DNA from: Dyadobacter sp. CY356
Lineage (GTDB): Bacteria > Bacteroidota > Bacteroidia > Cytophagales > Spirosomataceae
Assembly: GCF_021440195.1 (NCBI RefSeq)
Contig: NZ_JAJTSZ010000009.1
Span: forward strand, 186,001-250,000
Length of the DNA: 64,000 bases
Reading direction: 5' to 3'
Below, in pieces: positions 8,670 through 17,073 of the stretch (positions are counted from its first letter, which is position 1; the number at the start of each line of letters is the position of its first letter). The position numbers were made by a program, and so were the translations under genes. The notes beneath the pieces are model-generated. The model saw nothing but the letters and a program-made list of their open reading frames with translations, was not told where the DNA came from and made no database searches.

Positions 8670-8715
8670 AAAAACCGGAGAAGACGAATGAAAAAACGTT
8701 TTCTCCGATTTTTTG
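8670..8715 (+). terminator. Terminator hairpin between the two HmuY-like genes
   Basis: AAAAACCGGAGAA (8670-8682) and TTCTCCGATTTTTT (from about 8700) pair around a 17-base loop with one mismatch, ending in a T-run. It comes 18 bases after the first HmuY stop, so the second HmuY gene is either read through at lower level or separately expressed. Confidence 0.65.
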
Positions 8716-8735
8716 GTTTAAACTGATATTTAGTC

Positions 8736-9335
8736 ATGCTAACATCTCTTTTATTTATTACAACATTAGTAACTTCGGTGCCAAACCAGTCACCTTTTAG
8801 TTATTTTACTAAAACAGAATCCGTTATGCCTATCGAATTTTCCAACGCTGAAATTCATGTGATCAAAGATTTCAGTGCTATAACACAACCCAATACCTAT
8901 CATTATTTCAGCCTCATCACCAAAAGCGAAGTAGCAGAGGCAGATGCAAAAACCACCAAATGGGATCTTGCATTCAGCGGAACAACAATCCTGACCAACG
9001 GCGGAACCAGCGGAGCCGGGCAAGGTGGCGCTATTGTAATTGAAAAACCATTTGAAGCCATCGGCGAAGCTCCAAAAGAAGGTTATAAAGTAGATGGCGG
9101 AAGCGGAAATGCCATTGCGAGCGGCAGTGGAAATTCCTGGTACAAATATGACATGACCGTCCATGCAATCCTTCCAATCCTGGGCAGAACGATTATTATA
9201 AAAACAGCAGAAGGCAAATTTGCCAAAATTGAATTTATCAGTTATTATAAAGGCGCACCAGAAAATGTACCGACAGAAGAATCAAAATACTATACTTTCA
9301 GATATGTTTTAGCTGACGAAAACGGAAAATTTTAA
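8736..9335 (+). CDS. Second HmuY-family protein
   Basis: At 199 aa this is a bare HmuY domain, without the extra N-terminal region of its neighbour. The match is through STKWDLAFSGTTILTNGGTS-like strands (TKWDLAFSGTTILTNGG), then WYKYDMTVHAILPILGRTII and KFAKIEFISYYKGAPENV. With the ATG at 8736 it has a hydrophobic N-terminus (MLTSLLFITTLVTSV) that could be a non-lipoprotein signal peptide; starting at the ATG at 8826 would leave no signal. A hydrophobic leader is expected for the family, so 8736 is preferred. It probably binds the same ligand as the lipoprotein upstream. The ligand is inferred. Confidence 0.82.
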   Translation: MLTSLLFITTLVTSVPNQSPFSYFTKTESVMPIEFSNAEIHVIKDFSAITQPNTYHYFSLITKSEVAEADAKTTKWDLAFSGTTILTNGGTSGAGQGGAIVIEKPFEAIGEAPKEGYKVDGGSGNAIASGSGNSWYKYDMTVHAILPILGRTIIIKTAEGKFAKIEFISYYKGAPENVPTEESKYYTFRYVLADENGKF

Positions 9336-9342
9336 AAATGTT

Positions 9343-9426
9343 ATCGGCTTTCGGCAGTCGGCTATCAACTTGCTCTGGATAAATTTTATCAAGGCAAATT
9401 CCGAAAGCCGACTGCTGAGAGCCGAT
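9343..9426. repeat. Long imperfect inverted repeat between convergent genes
   Basis: The left arm atcggctttcggcagtcgg (from 9343) pairs with the right arm gccgactgctgagagccgat (to 9426). About 21 of 24 positions match, with a loop of about 36 bases. It fills the gap between the stops of the second HmuY gene and the YdeI gene and probably ends both transcripts. Its wording resembles the repeat at 31022-31052, so it may belong to a dispersed intergenic family. Confidence 0.6.
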
Positions 9427-9428
9427 TG

Positions 9429-10046
9429 CTATCTCTGATATTTCCAATTCCGGGTTTTCCCTTCTTCCATCCACACCACAGCCTGCTCCAATCTTTTTAT
9501 CCGGGTTGCTTCACTTTTTGCTTCAACGATCCAGTCGACATATTCCTTTTTTTGCGACAAACTAAAACGTCCGAAATTTTCCCCGGCATCAGGATTGTCA
9601 TTAATCGCATCAAGTATATAATCAGGTACCGTCAATTCTTTTACAACTTTCTTTTCGGGGTCTTTGGTAATTTTCACACCATTATCAATCAGCGACATTG
9701 CATCGTGAATCAGGGCAATGATCTGCTCTTCAGATGGCAGATCTTCAATTTTTGTAATCTTCCCAAACTGGCCCATACCATTGTTTTCTGCATCTTTTGA
9801 AAACAGATTATCAGGATCTTTCATCTTTGTATAAAGCCAGAAATGGAACCCGCAATGATATTTAAAGGAAGCCATACTGCACAAATTGCCATTTTTGTAC
9901 TCAAAAAATGGCATACTCCACTTCATGACTTCCTTCACTTCCGGACAAGCCGCATGAACGATTTCCCGCCAATAATCCAAAACCGGAATAGCAAATTCAG
10001 CCGATTTAATAATATATTCATCTACTCGTGGTAATCTGGTCCCCAT
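9429..10046 (-). CDS. YdeI/DUF1801-family protein
   Basis: The 205-aa cytoplasmic protein has an N-terminal DUF1801 domain (about 10-120; VMKWSMPFFEYKNGNLCSMA, FKYHCGFHFWLY) and a C-terminal bacteriocin-protection/OmdA-like region (about 140-205; FGRFSLSQKKEYVDWIVEAK and RIKRLEQAVVWMEEGKTRNW). The second signature, ending in a Lys/Arg-rich tail, is diagnostic of YdeI. The biochemical role of the family is not established. It stands alone, convergent with the HmuY gene and separated by 82 bases from the next minus-strand gene. Confidence 0.87.
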   Translation of the reverse strand: MGTRLPRVDEYIIKSAEFAIPVLDYWREIVHAACPEVKEVMKWSMPFFEYKNGNLCSMASFKYHCGFHFWLYTKMKDPDNLFSKDAENNGMGQFGKITKIEDLPSEEQIIALIHDAMSLIDNGVKITKDPEKKVVKELTVPDYILDAINDNPDAGENFGRFSLSQKKEYVDWIVEAKSEATRIKRLEQAVVWMEEGKTRNWKYQR

Positions 10047-10131
10047 TTCAGATTGCTATTTTGTAAAGAAATTTTTGCGTTTGAAAGAAATAGATTGGTG
10101 AACATTCTTGAATTCGTGGTAAAACCAGAGT

Positions 10132-11172
10132 TTACTTTTCCAAAATCTCCTTTAAGTTTTTCAACCCATTGGCAAAATCACTGCCCACCGATTTTTCCAT
10201 ACCCATAAACGGCAGCATCGCATTCATCGGATACGGCATTTTTCCGGAAAAACCCCACTTCACTTTTGTCTGGTTTTCTCCAGCATTTTCGGTGATCATG
10301 TAAGCGTCGTTATTGGATTCGAAAGGTTTGATAAACCGCAATTCCGTATCAATACGCTCCCCTTCGCTAATCTTTTTTATTTCCTGCTCACCTTTTCCGA
10401 CATCATCATTCCCTTCCCACATCGATGTAAAACCAATAGTTCCATCCGTCCCTTTATAGGTTTTTTTGATGTTCGGATCCATCTTCATCCAGACACTCCA
10501 GTTGTCCTGATTTTTCAAAGATTTAAGGTATTCAAAAACTTCCGCTTTCGGTTTATTGATTGTTATTTCTCTTTCAACCGCATAATCTTTTGGCATAATA
10601 AAGGCCGCAATCAGGAAAATCCCGATTAACCCAAGAATAATGTAGAGCGCTTTTTTCATGATAGAGTTCGTTTTAGGTGAATAACTGAATTTAAATTTCT
10701 CCTCATCAATATCTTCAATGCTTTCCACGTTCATCATTCCCGCTTTCTCCAAAACCCTGATCGACGCAGCATTTCTAATATTCACAAATGCAATAACAGC
10801 AGTCGGTTTAAATGTTTTTAACGAAAACCTGATCAGCGATTTCGCAATGGAAGTGGCCACACCTTTTCCCCAGTATTCTTCCATAATCCTGTATCCGATC
10901 TCCACTTCGGTCCCATAAGCTTCCAGTTTCGCTGCACCAACCAGGGCGCCGGTTTTAATTTCTTCAATCAGATACCTGCCGAAATAATCGTTGGTACCAT
11001 TATCCCTCAAAATTTGTCCCAGCATTTTATCTGATTCTTCACGACTAAGCGCGGTGCCAGTCACAAATTTCATTACGTTGTCATTGTTGCTCAGCTGATA
11101 ATATTTGTCACCATCAGCGCTCGTCATTTTTGTTAAAATGAACGCCGGTGTTTTAATTTGAAATACTTTCAT
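10132..11172 (-). CDS. GNAT acetyltransferase fused in frame to an SRPBCC protein
   Basis: From the ATG at 11172 the frame encodes 346 aa with two unrelated halves. The first (about 165 aa) is a RimJ/RimL-type GNAT domain, with the acetyl-CoA motif EEYWGKGVATSIAKSLI and the closing NIRNAASIRVLEKAGM. The second begins at an internal ATG (10659-10657) with a membrane helix, MKKALYIILGLIGIFLIAAF, followed by an SRPBCC/polyketide-cyclase domain (AVEREITINKPKAEVFEYLK ... KVKWGFSGKMPYPMNAML). In other genomes these are normally separate genes. There is no stop between them (the linker reads SYSPKTNSI). Either the GNAT stop was lost or two proteins are made through internal initiation. A TTG start at 11220 is possible but less likely. 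Confidence 0.8.
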   Translation of the reverse strand: MKVFQIKTPAFILTKMTSADGDKYYQLSNNDNVMKFVTGTALSREESDKMLGQILRDNGTNDYFGRYLIEEIKTGALVGAAKLEAYGTEVEIGYRIMEEYWGKGVATSIAKSLIRFSLKTFKPTAVIAFVNIRNAASIRVLEKAGMMNVESIEDIDEEKFKFSYSPKTNSIMKKALYIILGLIGIFLIAAFIMPKDYAVEREITINKPKAEVFEYLKSLKNQDNWSVWMKMDPNIKKTYKGTDGTIGFTSMWEGNDDVGKGEQEIKKISEGERIDTELRFIKPFESNNDAYMITENAGENQTKVKWGFSGKMPYPMNAMLPFMGMEKSVGSDFANGLKNLKEILEK

Positions 11173-11456
11173 ATAAAAATAAGGATCACCTGGATTGACG
11201 AGTAACAGTCGTATTATCAAGACATTATCAACTTTGCCAATCGTTGTCGAAATATACGTTTTCTGCTTAAAAATAGAAATAAATTAACCGATATTTATTA
11301 ACCAGTGACATTAATAAACCATTAGAAAAATGCACGGCAGGATATTTTTAGTTAGCCTGAAATATTTAATATCTATTTTGCAGGTATATATCCGCTTGTA
11401 TTTAAACGTCAGGTAAATCCTTTCTAAACTATCTAAAATCCGACGCAGTTGTTCCG

Positions 11457-13196
11457 ATGAAAAGATATCTTCAATTTATAAAAAAATACCAGACAGCGAT
11501 GATCCTGGGGCCATTTCTGGCTATCATCGATGTTTTTGGCGAAATTGTCCAGCCGATGCTGATGTCGGATATCGTGGATGTTGGAATAAAAAACCAGGAC
11601 ACGCATTACATTCTTAAAATGGGTGCGATTATGATCGGTTTATCGCTGGTCGCCATTGTGGGTGGTATAGGGAATGTCTATTATTCTTCCAAATCATCCG
11701 TCGGATTTGCAAGTGAATTGCGACAAGGTTTGTTCAAAAAAATCCAGGAATTTTCTTTTTCCAATATTGATACTTTTAGCAGCGCATCTCTGGTTACGAG
11801 ATTAACAAATGACATCAATACCTTACAGCAGGTTGTGATGATGTCTCTGCGGTTATTAATCCGCGCTCCTTTAATGTTGGTTTGTGCTGTAATTTTCGCT
11901 TTGCAGATTAACCGGGAACTGACCATAATTATAGCCGTAGCCATTCCCGTTTTAAGCCTTGCCATTTTCATTATTATGAAAAAAGGTATTCCGTATTTTA
12001 CCAAAATGCAGAAAAAACTGGATCGGGTGAATGCAGCAATTCAGGAAAACCTGACCAATATACGTGTCGTAAAATCATTTGTCAGAAGTGATTTTGAAGA
12101 ACAAAAATTTTCGGTTGCAAATAACGATCTGATGGAAATGTCGGTCAAGGCATCAACCATCGTGATCCTGGTCATGCCTGTCATGATGCTGATCATGAAT
12201 GTTTCGATTGTAGCGGTGGTCTGGTTTGGCGGAAATAAAGTAATGACCGGGGATTTGCAGGTGGGACAGCTTATGTCATTTATCAGTTACATTACCCAGA
12301 TTTTAATTGCACTGATGCTGCTTTCCATGACAATCATGATGTTTTCAAGAGCGAGCGCTTCTTCTAAAAGGATCATTGAAGTGCTGGACACACAAATTGA
12401 CATTAACGATACGCCATCCGCATTAAGCCAGAATCTGAAAATTCATAAAGGGAAAGTTGAATTCCGGGATGTTTGTTTTAAATACAAAAGTGAAAGCGAT
12501 CTTTTTGTTTTAAAAGACATTAGTTTCACAGCGACACCAGGTGAATTGATCGCAATCATCGGCGCGACAGGTTCTGCCAAAACAAGTCTTGTTCAACTTA
12601 TTCCGAGACTGTATGATGTTACCGAAGGGCAGGTTTTGATTGACGATGTGGACGTTCGTGATTATTCTCTAAAACATTTGCGTGAAGCCACTGCAACGGT
12701 ACTGCAAAAAAACGTCTTGTTTTCTGGTACCATCAAAAGTAATTTGAAATGGGGAAAGCCGGATGCAAGTGATGACGAGATAATTGCAGCTGCAAAAGAT
12801 GCTCAGGCGCATGATTTTATCATGTCTTTCCCTTTACAATACGAAACTGTTCTGGGACAGGGCGGCGTAAATCTTTCCGGCGGACAGCAGCAGCGATTGT
12901 GTATCGCCAGGGCACTTTTAAAGAAGCCGACAATTCTTATCCTGGATGATAGCACCAGCGCCGTTGACACCGCTACCGAAGCAAAAATCAGGACTTCGTT
13001 ACAGGAAAACCATAATAACACCACCACTTTTATCATCGCACAAAGAATCAGCTCTATTGAATCTGTTGACAGGATCATTATCCTGGACGATGGACGCATT
13101 ATCGGCGTAGGAACACATGATGAATTGATGAAAACGAATGCTGTTTATCAGGAGATATTCCAGTCTCAACAGCAAAATGAAGCCATAGCCTCATGA
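11457..13196 (+). CDS. ABC exporter half-transporter with degenerate ATPase site (subunit A of a heterodimer)
   Basis: The 579-aa protein has a six-helix exporter membrane domain (about 1-320) and a nucleotide-binding domain. The Walker A is GATGSAKTS (369-377; Ala in place of the usual Gly). The signature LSGGQ (about 473) is intact. The Walker B ends ILILDD instead of DE, and the switch loop reads IIAQR instead of IAHR. This is the pattern of the non-catalytic partner in TM287/288- and LmrCD-type heterodimers. Its stop overlaps the next gene's start by four bases (ATGA), so the subunits are translationally coupled. The substrate, often drugs or lipids in this family, is not predictable from sequence. 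Confidence 0.92.
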   Translation: MKRYLQFIKKYQTAMILGPFLAIIDVFGEIVQPMLMSDIVDVGIKNQDTHYILKMGAIMIGLSLVAIVGGIGNVYYSSKSSVGFASELRQGLFKKIQEFSFSNIDTFSSASLVTRLTNDINTLQQVVMMSLRLLIRAPLMLVCAVIFALQINRELTIIIAVAIPVLSLAIFIIMKKGIPYFTKMQKKLDRVNAAIQENLTNIRVVKSFVRSDFEEQKFSVANNDLMEMSVKASTIVILVMPVMMLIMNVSIVAVVWFGGNKVMTGDLQVGQLMSFISYITQILIALMLLSMTIMMFSRASASSKRIIEVLDTQIDINDTPSALSQNLKIHKGKVEFRDVCFKYKSESDLFVLKDISFTATPGELIAIIGATGSAKTSLVQLIPRLYDVTEGQVLIDDVDVRDYSLKHLREATATVLQKNVLFSGTIKSNLKWGKPDASDDEIIAAAKDAQAHDFIMSFPLQYETVLGQGGVNLSGGQQQRLCIARALLKKPTILILDDSTSAVDTATEAKIRTSLQENHNNTTTFIIAQRISSIESVDRIIILDDGRIIGVGTHDELMKTNAVYQEIFQSQQQNEAIAS

Positions 13197-15013
13197 GCGA
13201 AAACAATAAATCTCAATCAACAGCCGCCGCTCCGGGCGGAATGCCAGGGTCTGGTTCAGTAAGACGGTTCTCCGCAGAGAAACCAAAAAATGTAAGCCTG
13301 ACCATGCGCCGGCTCTGGGGATATCTTCAAAAAAACAAAGCAGGACTTTTTACGGTCGTGTTGTTTATTTTGATTAATACATCAGCCTCCTTAACCGGTT
13401 CCTATTTACTCCGCCCGCTGATCAACGACTATATTATCCCAAAAGATGCTGATGGATTAATTCACATGCTTGGCATTATGCTGGTGATTTACGTAGCAGG
13501 CGCAACGGCGGCTTACCTGCAAAGCCGGTTTATGATTATTATTTCTCAAAAAACGGTTAACGAAATGAGAAATGATCTTTTCAAAAAGCTGCAATCACTT
13601 CCTTTACAATTTTTTGACACCAATAGTCATGGTGATTTAATGAGCCGGTTTACTAACGACGTGGACCTGATCAGTGAATCTCTGAATAATAGTTTGACCC
13701 AGATCTTCACCAGCATTATTACTTTAACCGGTACATTTCTGCTCATGCTTTACATCAGTCCTTTACTGACTTTGGTAACATTGGTGATGGTTCCGCTTAT
13801 GCTGTTCCTGGCTTCTCAGGTGATCAAAAGAAGTAAGGCATATTTCATTTCACAGCAGGTAGCTGTGGGTATGACCAATGGTTATATTGAAGAAATTATC
13901 ACAGGAATCAAAGTTGTGAAGGTATTTGGCTATGAAGAAAAAGCTGAAACTGAATTTGAAAAACTGAATTTCGATCTTCGTGATAAGGCAACGAAAGCAC
14001 AGATGTTTTCTGGTATGATGATGCCGATTATGATCAACATGAGTACGATCAATTATGCTTTAACGGCTACAATCGGTGGAATTCTGGCTGTAACACGTGG
14101 ACTGGATATTGGTGGGCTGGCTTCATTTCTTCAGTATTCAAGACAATTCGGAAGACCGATCAATGAACTTTCCAGTCAGCTGAATAGCTTGCAGGCGGCT
14201 CTGGCAGGTGCAGAACGTGTATTTGAAATGATGGATCAATTGCCGGAACCGGCGGATGCAGAAAATGCTGTAACCCTTTCAAAAGTTGACGGCGAAGTAC
14301 GGTTTGAAAATGTTATGTTTAGTTACAGCCCTGATAAAGTCATTTTACATGATATCAATTTATCCGTAAAACCAGGGCATAAAATTGCATTTGTAGGTTC
14401 CACAGGTGCCGGAAAAACAACGATCATTAATCTACTTCCAAGATTTTACGATATCCAGTCGGGAAAAATCACCATAGACGGAATTGATATTAAAGACATT
14501 TCCAGAGAAAGTCTGCGCAAATCCATGGCCATCGTTTTGCAGGATACGCATTTATTTACCGGAACCGTGATGGAAAATATTCGTTACGGAAGATTATCGG
14601 CAACAGATCAGGAAGTGATTCATGCTGCGGAGCTTGCCAATGCGCATTCTTTCATAACCAGAATGCCGCAGGGTTATCAGACAGTGCTGGATGGAGACGG
14701 AAGTAATTTGAGTCAGGGACAAAGACAATTACTGAATATTGCGCGGGCAACGGTTGCCGAAGCACCGATTTTAATCCTGGATGAAGCCACCAGTTCTATC
14801 GATACCAGAACCGAAAAGTTGATTGAAGAAGGAATGGATACTTTAATGAAAGGCAAAACGACCTTTGTCATCGCGCACCGGTTATCAACGGTTAGAAATG
14901 CAGATGAAATTATTGTTCTGGAATTCGGACGCATTATTGAACGTGGAAACCATAATGATCTGATGCTGAAAAAGGGGAAATATTACCAGTTATATACCGG
15001 ACAATTCGCGTAA
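13193..15013 (+). CDS. ABC exporter half-transporter with intact catalytic residues (subunit B)
   Basis: This 606-aa partner has a longer, proline- and glycine-rich N-terminus (about 1-30), a six-helix domain and an NBD. The Walker A is GSTGAGKTT (from residue 402), Walker B ILILDEATSS has the catalytic Glu, and the switch loop is VIAHRLS. The signature is the altered LSQGQ. Combined with subunit A, one composite site (this Walker A/B with the partner's LSGGQ) is canonical and the other is degenerate, as in known asymmetric exporters. It overlaps the upstream gene by four bases. No clear terminator follows. Confidence 0.93.
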   Translation: MSENNKSQSTAAAPGGMPGSGSVRRFSAEKPKNVSLTMRRLWGYLQKNKAGLFTVVLFILINTSASLTGSYLLRPLINDYIIPKDADGLIHMLGIMLVIYVAGATAAYLQSRFMIIISQKTVNEMRNDLFKKLQSLPLQFFDTNSHGDLMSRFTNDVDLISESLNNSLTQIFTSIITLTGTFLLMLYISPLLTLVTLVMVPLMLFLASQVIKRSKAYFISQQVAVGMTNGYIEEIITGIKVVKVFGYEEKAETEFEKLNFDLRDKATKAQMFSGMMMPIMINMSTINYALTATIGGILAVTRGLDIGGLASFLQYSRQFGRPINELSSQLNSLQAALAGAERVFEMMDQLPEPADAENAVTLSKVDGEVRFENVMFSYSPDKVILHDINLSVKPGHKIAFVGSTGAGKTTIINLLPRFYDIQSGKITIDGIDIKDISRESLRKSMAIVLQDTHLFTGTVMENIRYGRLSATDQEVIHAAELANAHSFITRMPQGYQTVLDGDGSNLSQGQRQLLNIARATVAEAPILILDEATSSIDTRTEKLIEEGMDTLMKGKTTFVIAHRLSTVRNADEIIVLEFGRIIERGNHNDLMLKKGKYYQLYTGQFA

Positions 15014-15252
15014 AAATTTCGATTTGTTGAAACATTAATACGGAAACAAACGAACAAGTAAATTCCATTATTAGAAATAAATTAGAATTCATTAACACGC
15101 ATTAACAATTGAAAAAATTTGCTTTAAAAGCCTGAATTATTATATTTGAATTATTGGATCACAGTATTGCATTTCCAATAAATTAATTCCAATCATTCTT
15201 GAATTCATTATAAAAATATGAATTTTTCAATGTTTTGATATTAGCTGATACC

Positions 15253-15675
15253 ATGCTTAAAAGAACTTTTGTATTGTTTTTTTGCATTGGGCAAATTCTT
15301 GCCTCAGCCCTGTTCGTTGGACAGGCGGAGGCCTCTTGCAGGACCAATTTCGGTATCAGACAACTATCTCCTTTCAATAACAAATACTATATTGAAGAGG
15401 AAGAAGAAATTATCGAATTTGACCCTTCTATTTGTCATCAGCCAACATTCCTCAGCGCTGATGAATTTGAATGGAAGGAAAGTCTTACAAATCTTTTACT
15501 TCACAGAAATTCAAATTACCGTTTCATTTGTTTTGAATCGGTTTTATCTGAATACTTCCATTTTTCCGAAAAGTCTGTTTTTCAACATTATACCCGGCAG
15601 GTTATCGGCTCCATCGAGGGGTTACTTACCTTGCCGGATTATTACAGTTTCCTTCATCGACTTTGCCCATTCTAG
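15253..15675 (+). CDS. Small secreted protein of unknown function upstream of the RND operon
   Basis: From the ATG at 15253 the frame encodes 140 aa: a signal-peptide-like start (MLKRTFVLFFCIGQILASAL ending near AEA), an acidic stretch with EEEEEIIEFDP, five cysteines and an aromatic C-terminal half ending in HRLCPF. No family was recognised. A TTG 18 bases upstream is an alternative start. The acidic and Cys content with a leader argues for a periplasmic or secreted protein. Another frame overlaps the same bases, so coding is not certain. It precedes the efflux genes by 217 bases and may be regulated with them, which is inference. Confidence 0.5.
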   Translation: MLKRTFVLFFCIGQILASALFVGQAEASCRTNFGIRQLSPFNNKYYIEEEEEIIEFDPSICHQPTFLSADEFEWKESLTNLLLHRNSNYRFICFESVLSEYFHFSEKSVFQHYTRQVIGSIEGLLTLPDYYSFLHRLCPF

Positions 15676-15892
15676 TCTGACTTACAGGTTTTTTGCCTGA
15701 TTTAACAATAATAGCCGCAACATTTTACAACGTATAACCTGACGCAAAACGCCGGATTTTAGCGCGTATCTTTTTGATTCAGTTTATACTTATTGCCAGG
15801 GTCCTGTAAGCTTTACGGGCCGCGAGTCTGTGTGCTATATACCATCCCAAAATCCATACAAAATATTAATTTTAACCACTTAACAACTTATT
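15676..15892. promoter_or_regulatory. Leader region of the RND efflux operon
   Basis: The 217-base gap contains the partial palindrome GTAAGCTTTAC (about 15807-15817) next to gtcctgt and acgggcc, and no gene. It probably holds the efflux operon promoter. No TAnnTTTG box or known operator could be assigned with confidence. Confidence 0.3.
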
Positions 15893-17044
15893 ATGAAAAA
15901 TCACCATTTGGCAGTTCTGCTGGGCCTATGCCTGTTTACCGCCAGTTGTTCTACTCAAAGTAAGGATACTACTGAAAGCAAAGATTCGATTCCAACAATA
16001 CCTGTTACAGAACTAAAAACGCAGAAAACAGAATTACACCGGGAGTATGTTAGTGATATTCATGCTGTGAAAAATGTAGAAATCTACGCTCGTGTTAAAG
16101 GATATCTTGAACAAGTATATGTTGATGAAGGAAAGGAAGTGAAGAAGGGACAAATACTTTTTCGTATCAATAGTGAGGAATATGCCGCAGAACTCGCCAA
16201 AGCAAATGCCAGTTTGCAAAGTGCCATAGCTGATGCAAAAGGGGCAGAACTGGAAATGGGCCGGGTAAAAATGCTGGTCGAAAAAAATGTAGTTTCCAAA
16301 ACGGAACTTGACGTTGCCAAGGCTAAATATGCAGCCGTGACGGCAAGGATTGAAGAAGCGAAATCGATGAAATCAAATGCGGCCATTCTGCTTGCTCATA
16401 CTCAGATTAAAGCTCCTTTCGACGGTATGATTGACAGACTTCCCTTTAAAATCGGCAGTTTGATCAATGAAGGAACATTATTGACTACCCTTTCGGATAC
16501 TAAAAATGTTTTTGCATACTTCAATGTCTCTGAAAACGAATATCTGGAATATACAAAAGCAAAAGACGCGGCATCTAATCAAAATGCGATCGTAGAGCTC
16601 GAACTTGCAGACGGCTCTTTTTTCAAACATAAAGGAAAAATAGAAACAATGGAAGGAGCTTTCGATGAAGGAACCGGCTCTATTGCTTTCCGGGCACGTT
16701 TTCCAAATCCGGAAAAACTCTTGAAACATGGTTCAACCGGTACAATCAGATTGACAAATACCGTTGAAAACGCCCTTTTAATTCCTCAGAAAGCTGCTTT
16801 TGAAATTCAGGATAAAAGCTTTGTTTACGTTTTAGGAAAAGATAACAAAATAAAGACCAGAAGCTTCGTACCCAAATCGAGGCTTTCAGGATATTATATT
16901 GTAAAGTCAGGATTGGAGCCGGGAGAAACAATTATATATGAGGGACTTCAGGGATTGAAAGATGGCGTTACGATTAATCCAAAAATGATCACTCTGGACT
17001 CTGTTAAAACAGAAAAGAGCAACATCGAGCTTACAGCACGATAA
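15893..17044 (+). CDS. RND efflux periplasmic adaptor (membrane fusion) lipoprotein
   Basis: The 383-aa protein links the inner-membrane pump to the outer-membrane channel. It carries a lipoprotein signal (LFTASCS, Cys19). The lipoyl/barrel-sandwich halves are visible (AVKNVEIYARVKGYLEQVYV around 45-65 and HTQIKAPFDGMIDRLPFKIG around 165-185), separated by an alpha-hairpin with coiled-coil character (about 95-155, ELAKANASLQSAIADAKGAE). A beta-barrel and membrane-proximal domain follow. The order adaptor-pump-channel and the HAE1-type pump next door point to export of hydrophobic or amphiphilic compounds. It starts the operon, with 29 bases to the pump gene. Confidence 0.93.
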   Translation: MKNHHLAVLLGLCLFTASCSTQSKDTTESKDSIPTIPVTELKTQKTELHREYVSDIHAVKNVEIYARVKGYLEQVYVDEGKEVKKGQILFRINSEEYAAELAKANASLQSAIADAKGAELEMGRVKMLVEKNVVSKTELDVAKAKYAAVTARIEEAKSMKSNAAILLAHTQIKAPFDGMIDRLPFKIGSLINEGTLLTTLSDTKNVFAYFNVSENEYLEYTKAKDAASNQNAIVELELADGSFFKHKGKIETMEGAFDEGTGSIAFRARFPNPEKLLKHGSTGTIRLTNTVENALLIPQKAAFEIQDKSFVYVLGKDNKIKTRSFVPKSRLSGYYIVKSGLEPGETIIYEGLQGLKDGVTINPKMITLDSVKTEKSNIELTAR

Positions 17045-17073
17045 AACCTAAATTCCCACCTGAATTTTAAATC

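Noticed and set aside
15269..15700. Alternative frame overlapping the small secreted protein
   Set aside because: It lacks a convincing leader or start; the frame from 15253 has a better signal peptide. Neither is proven.
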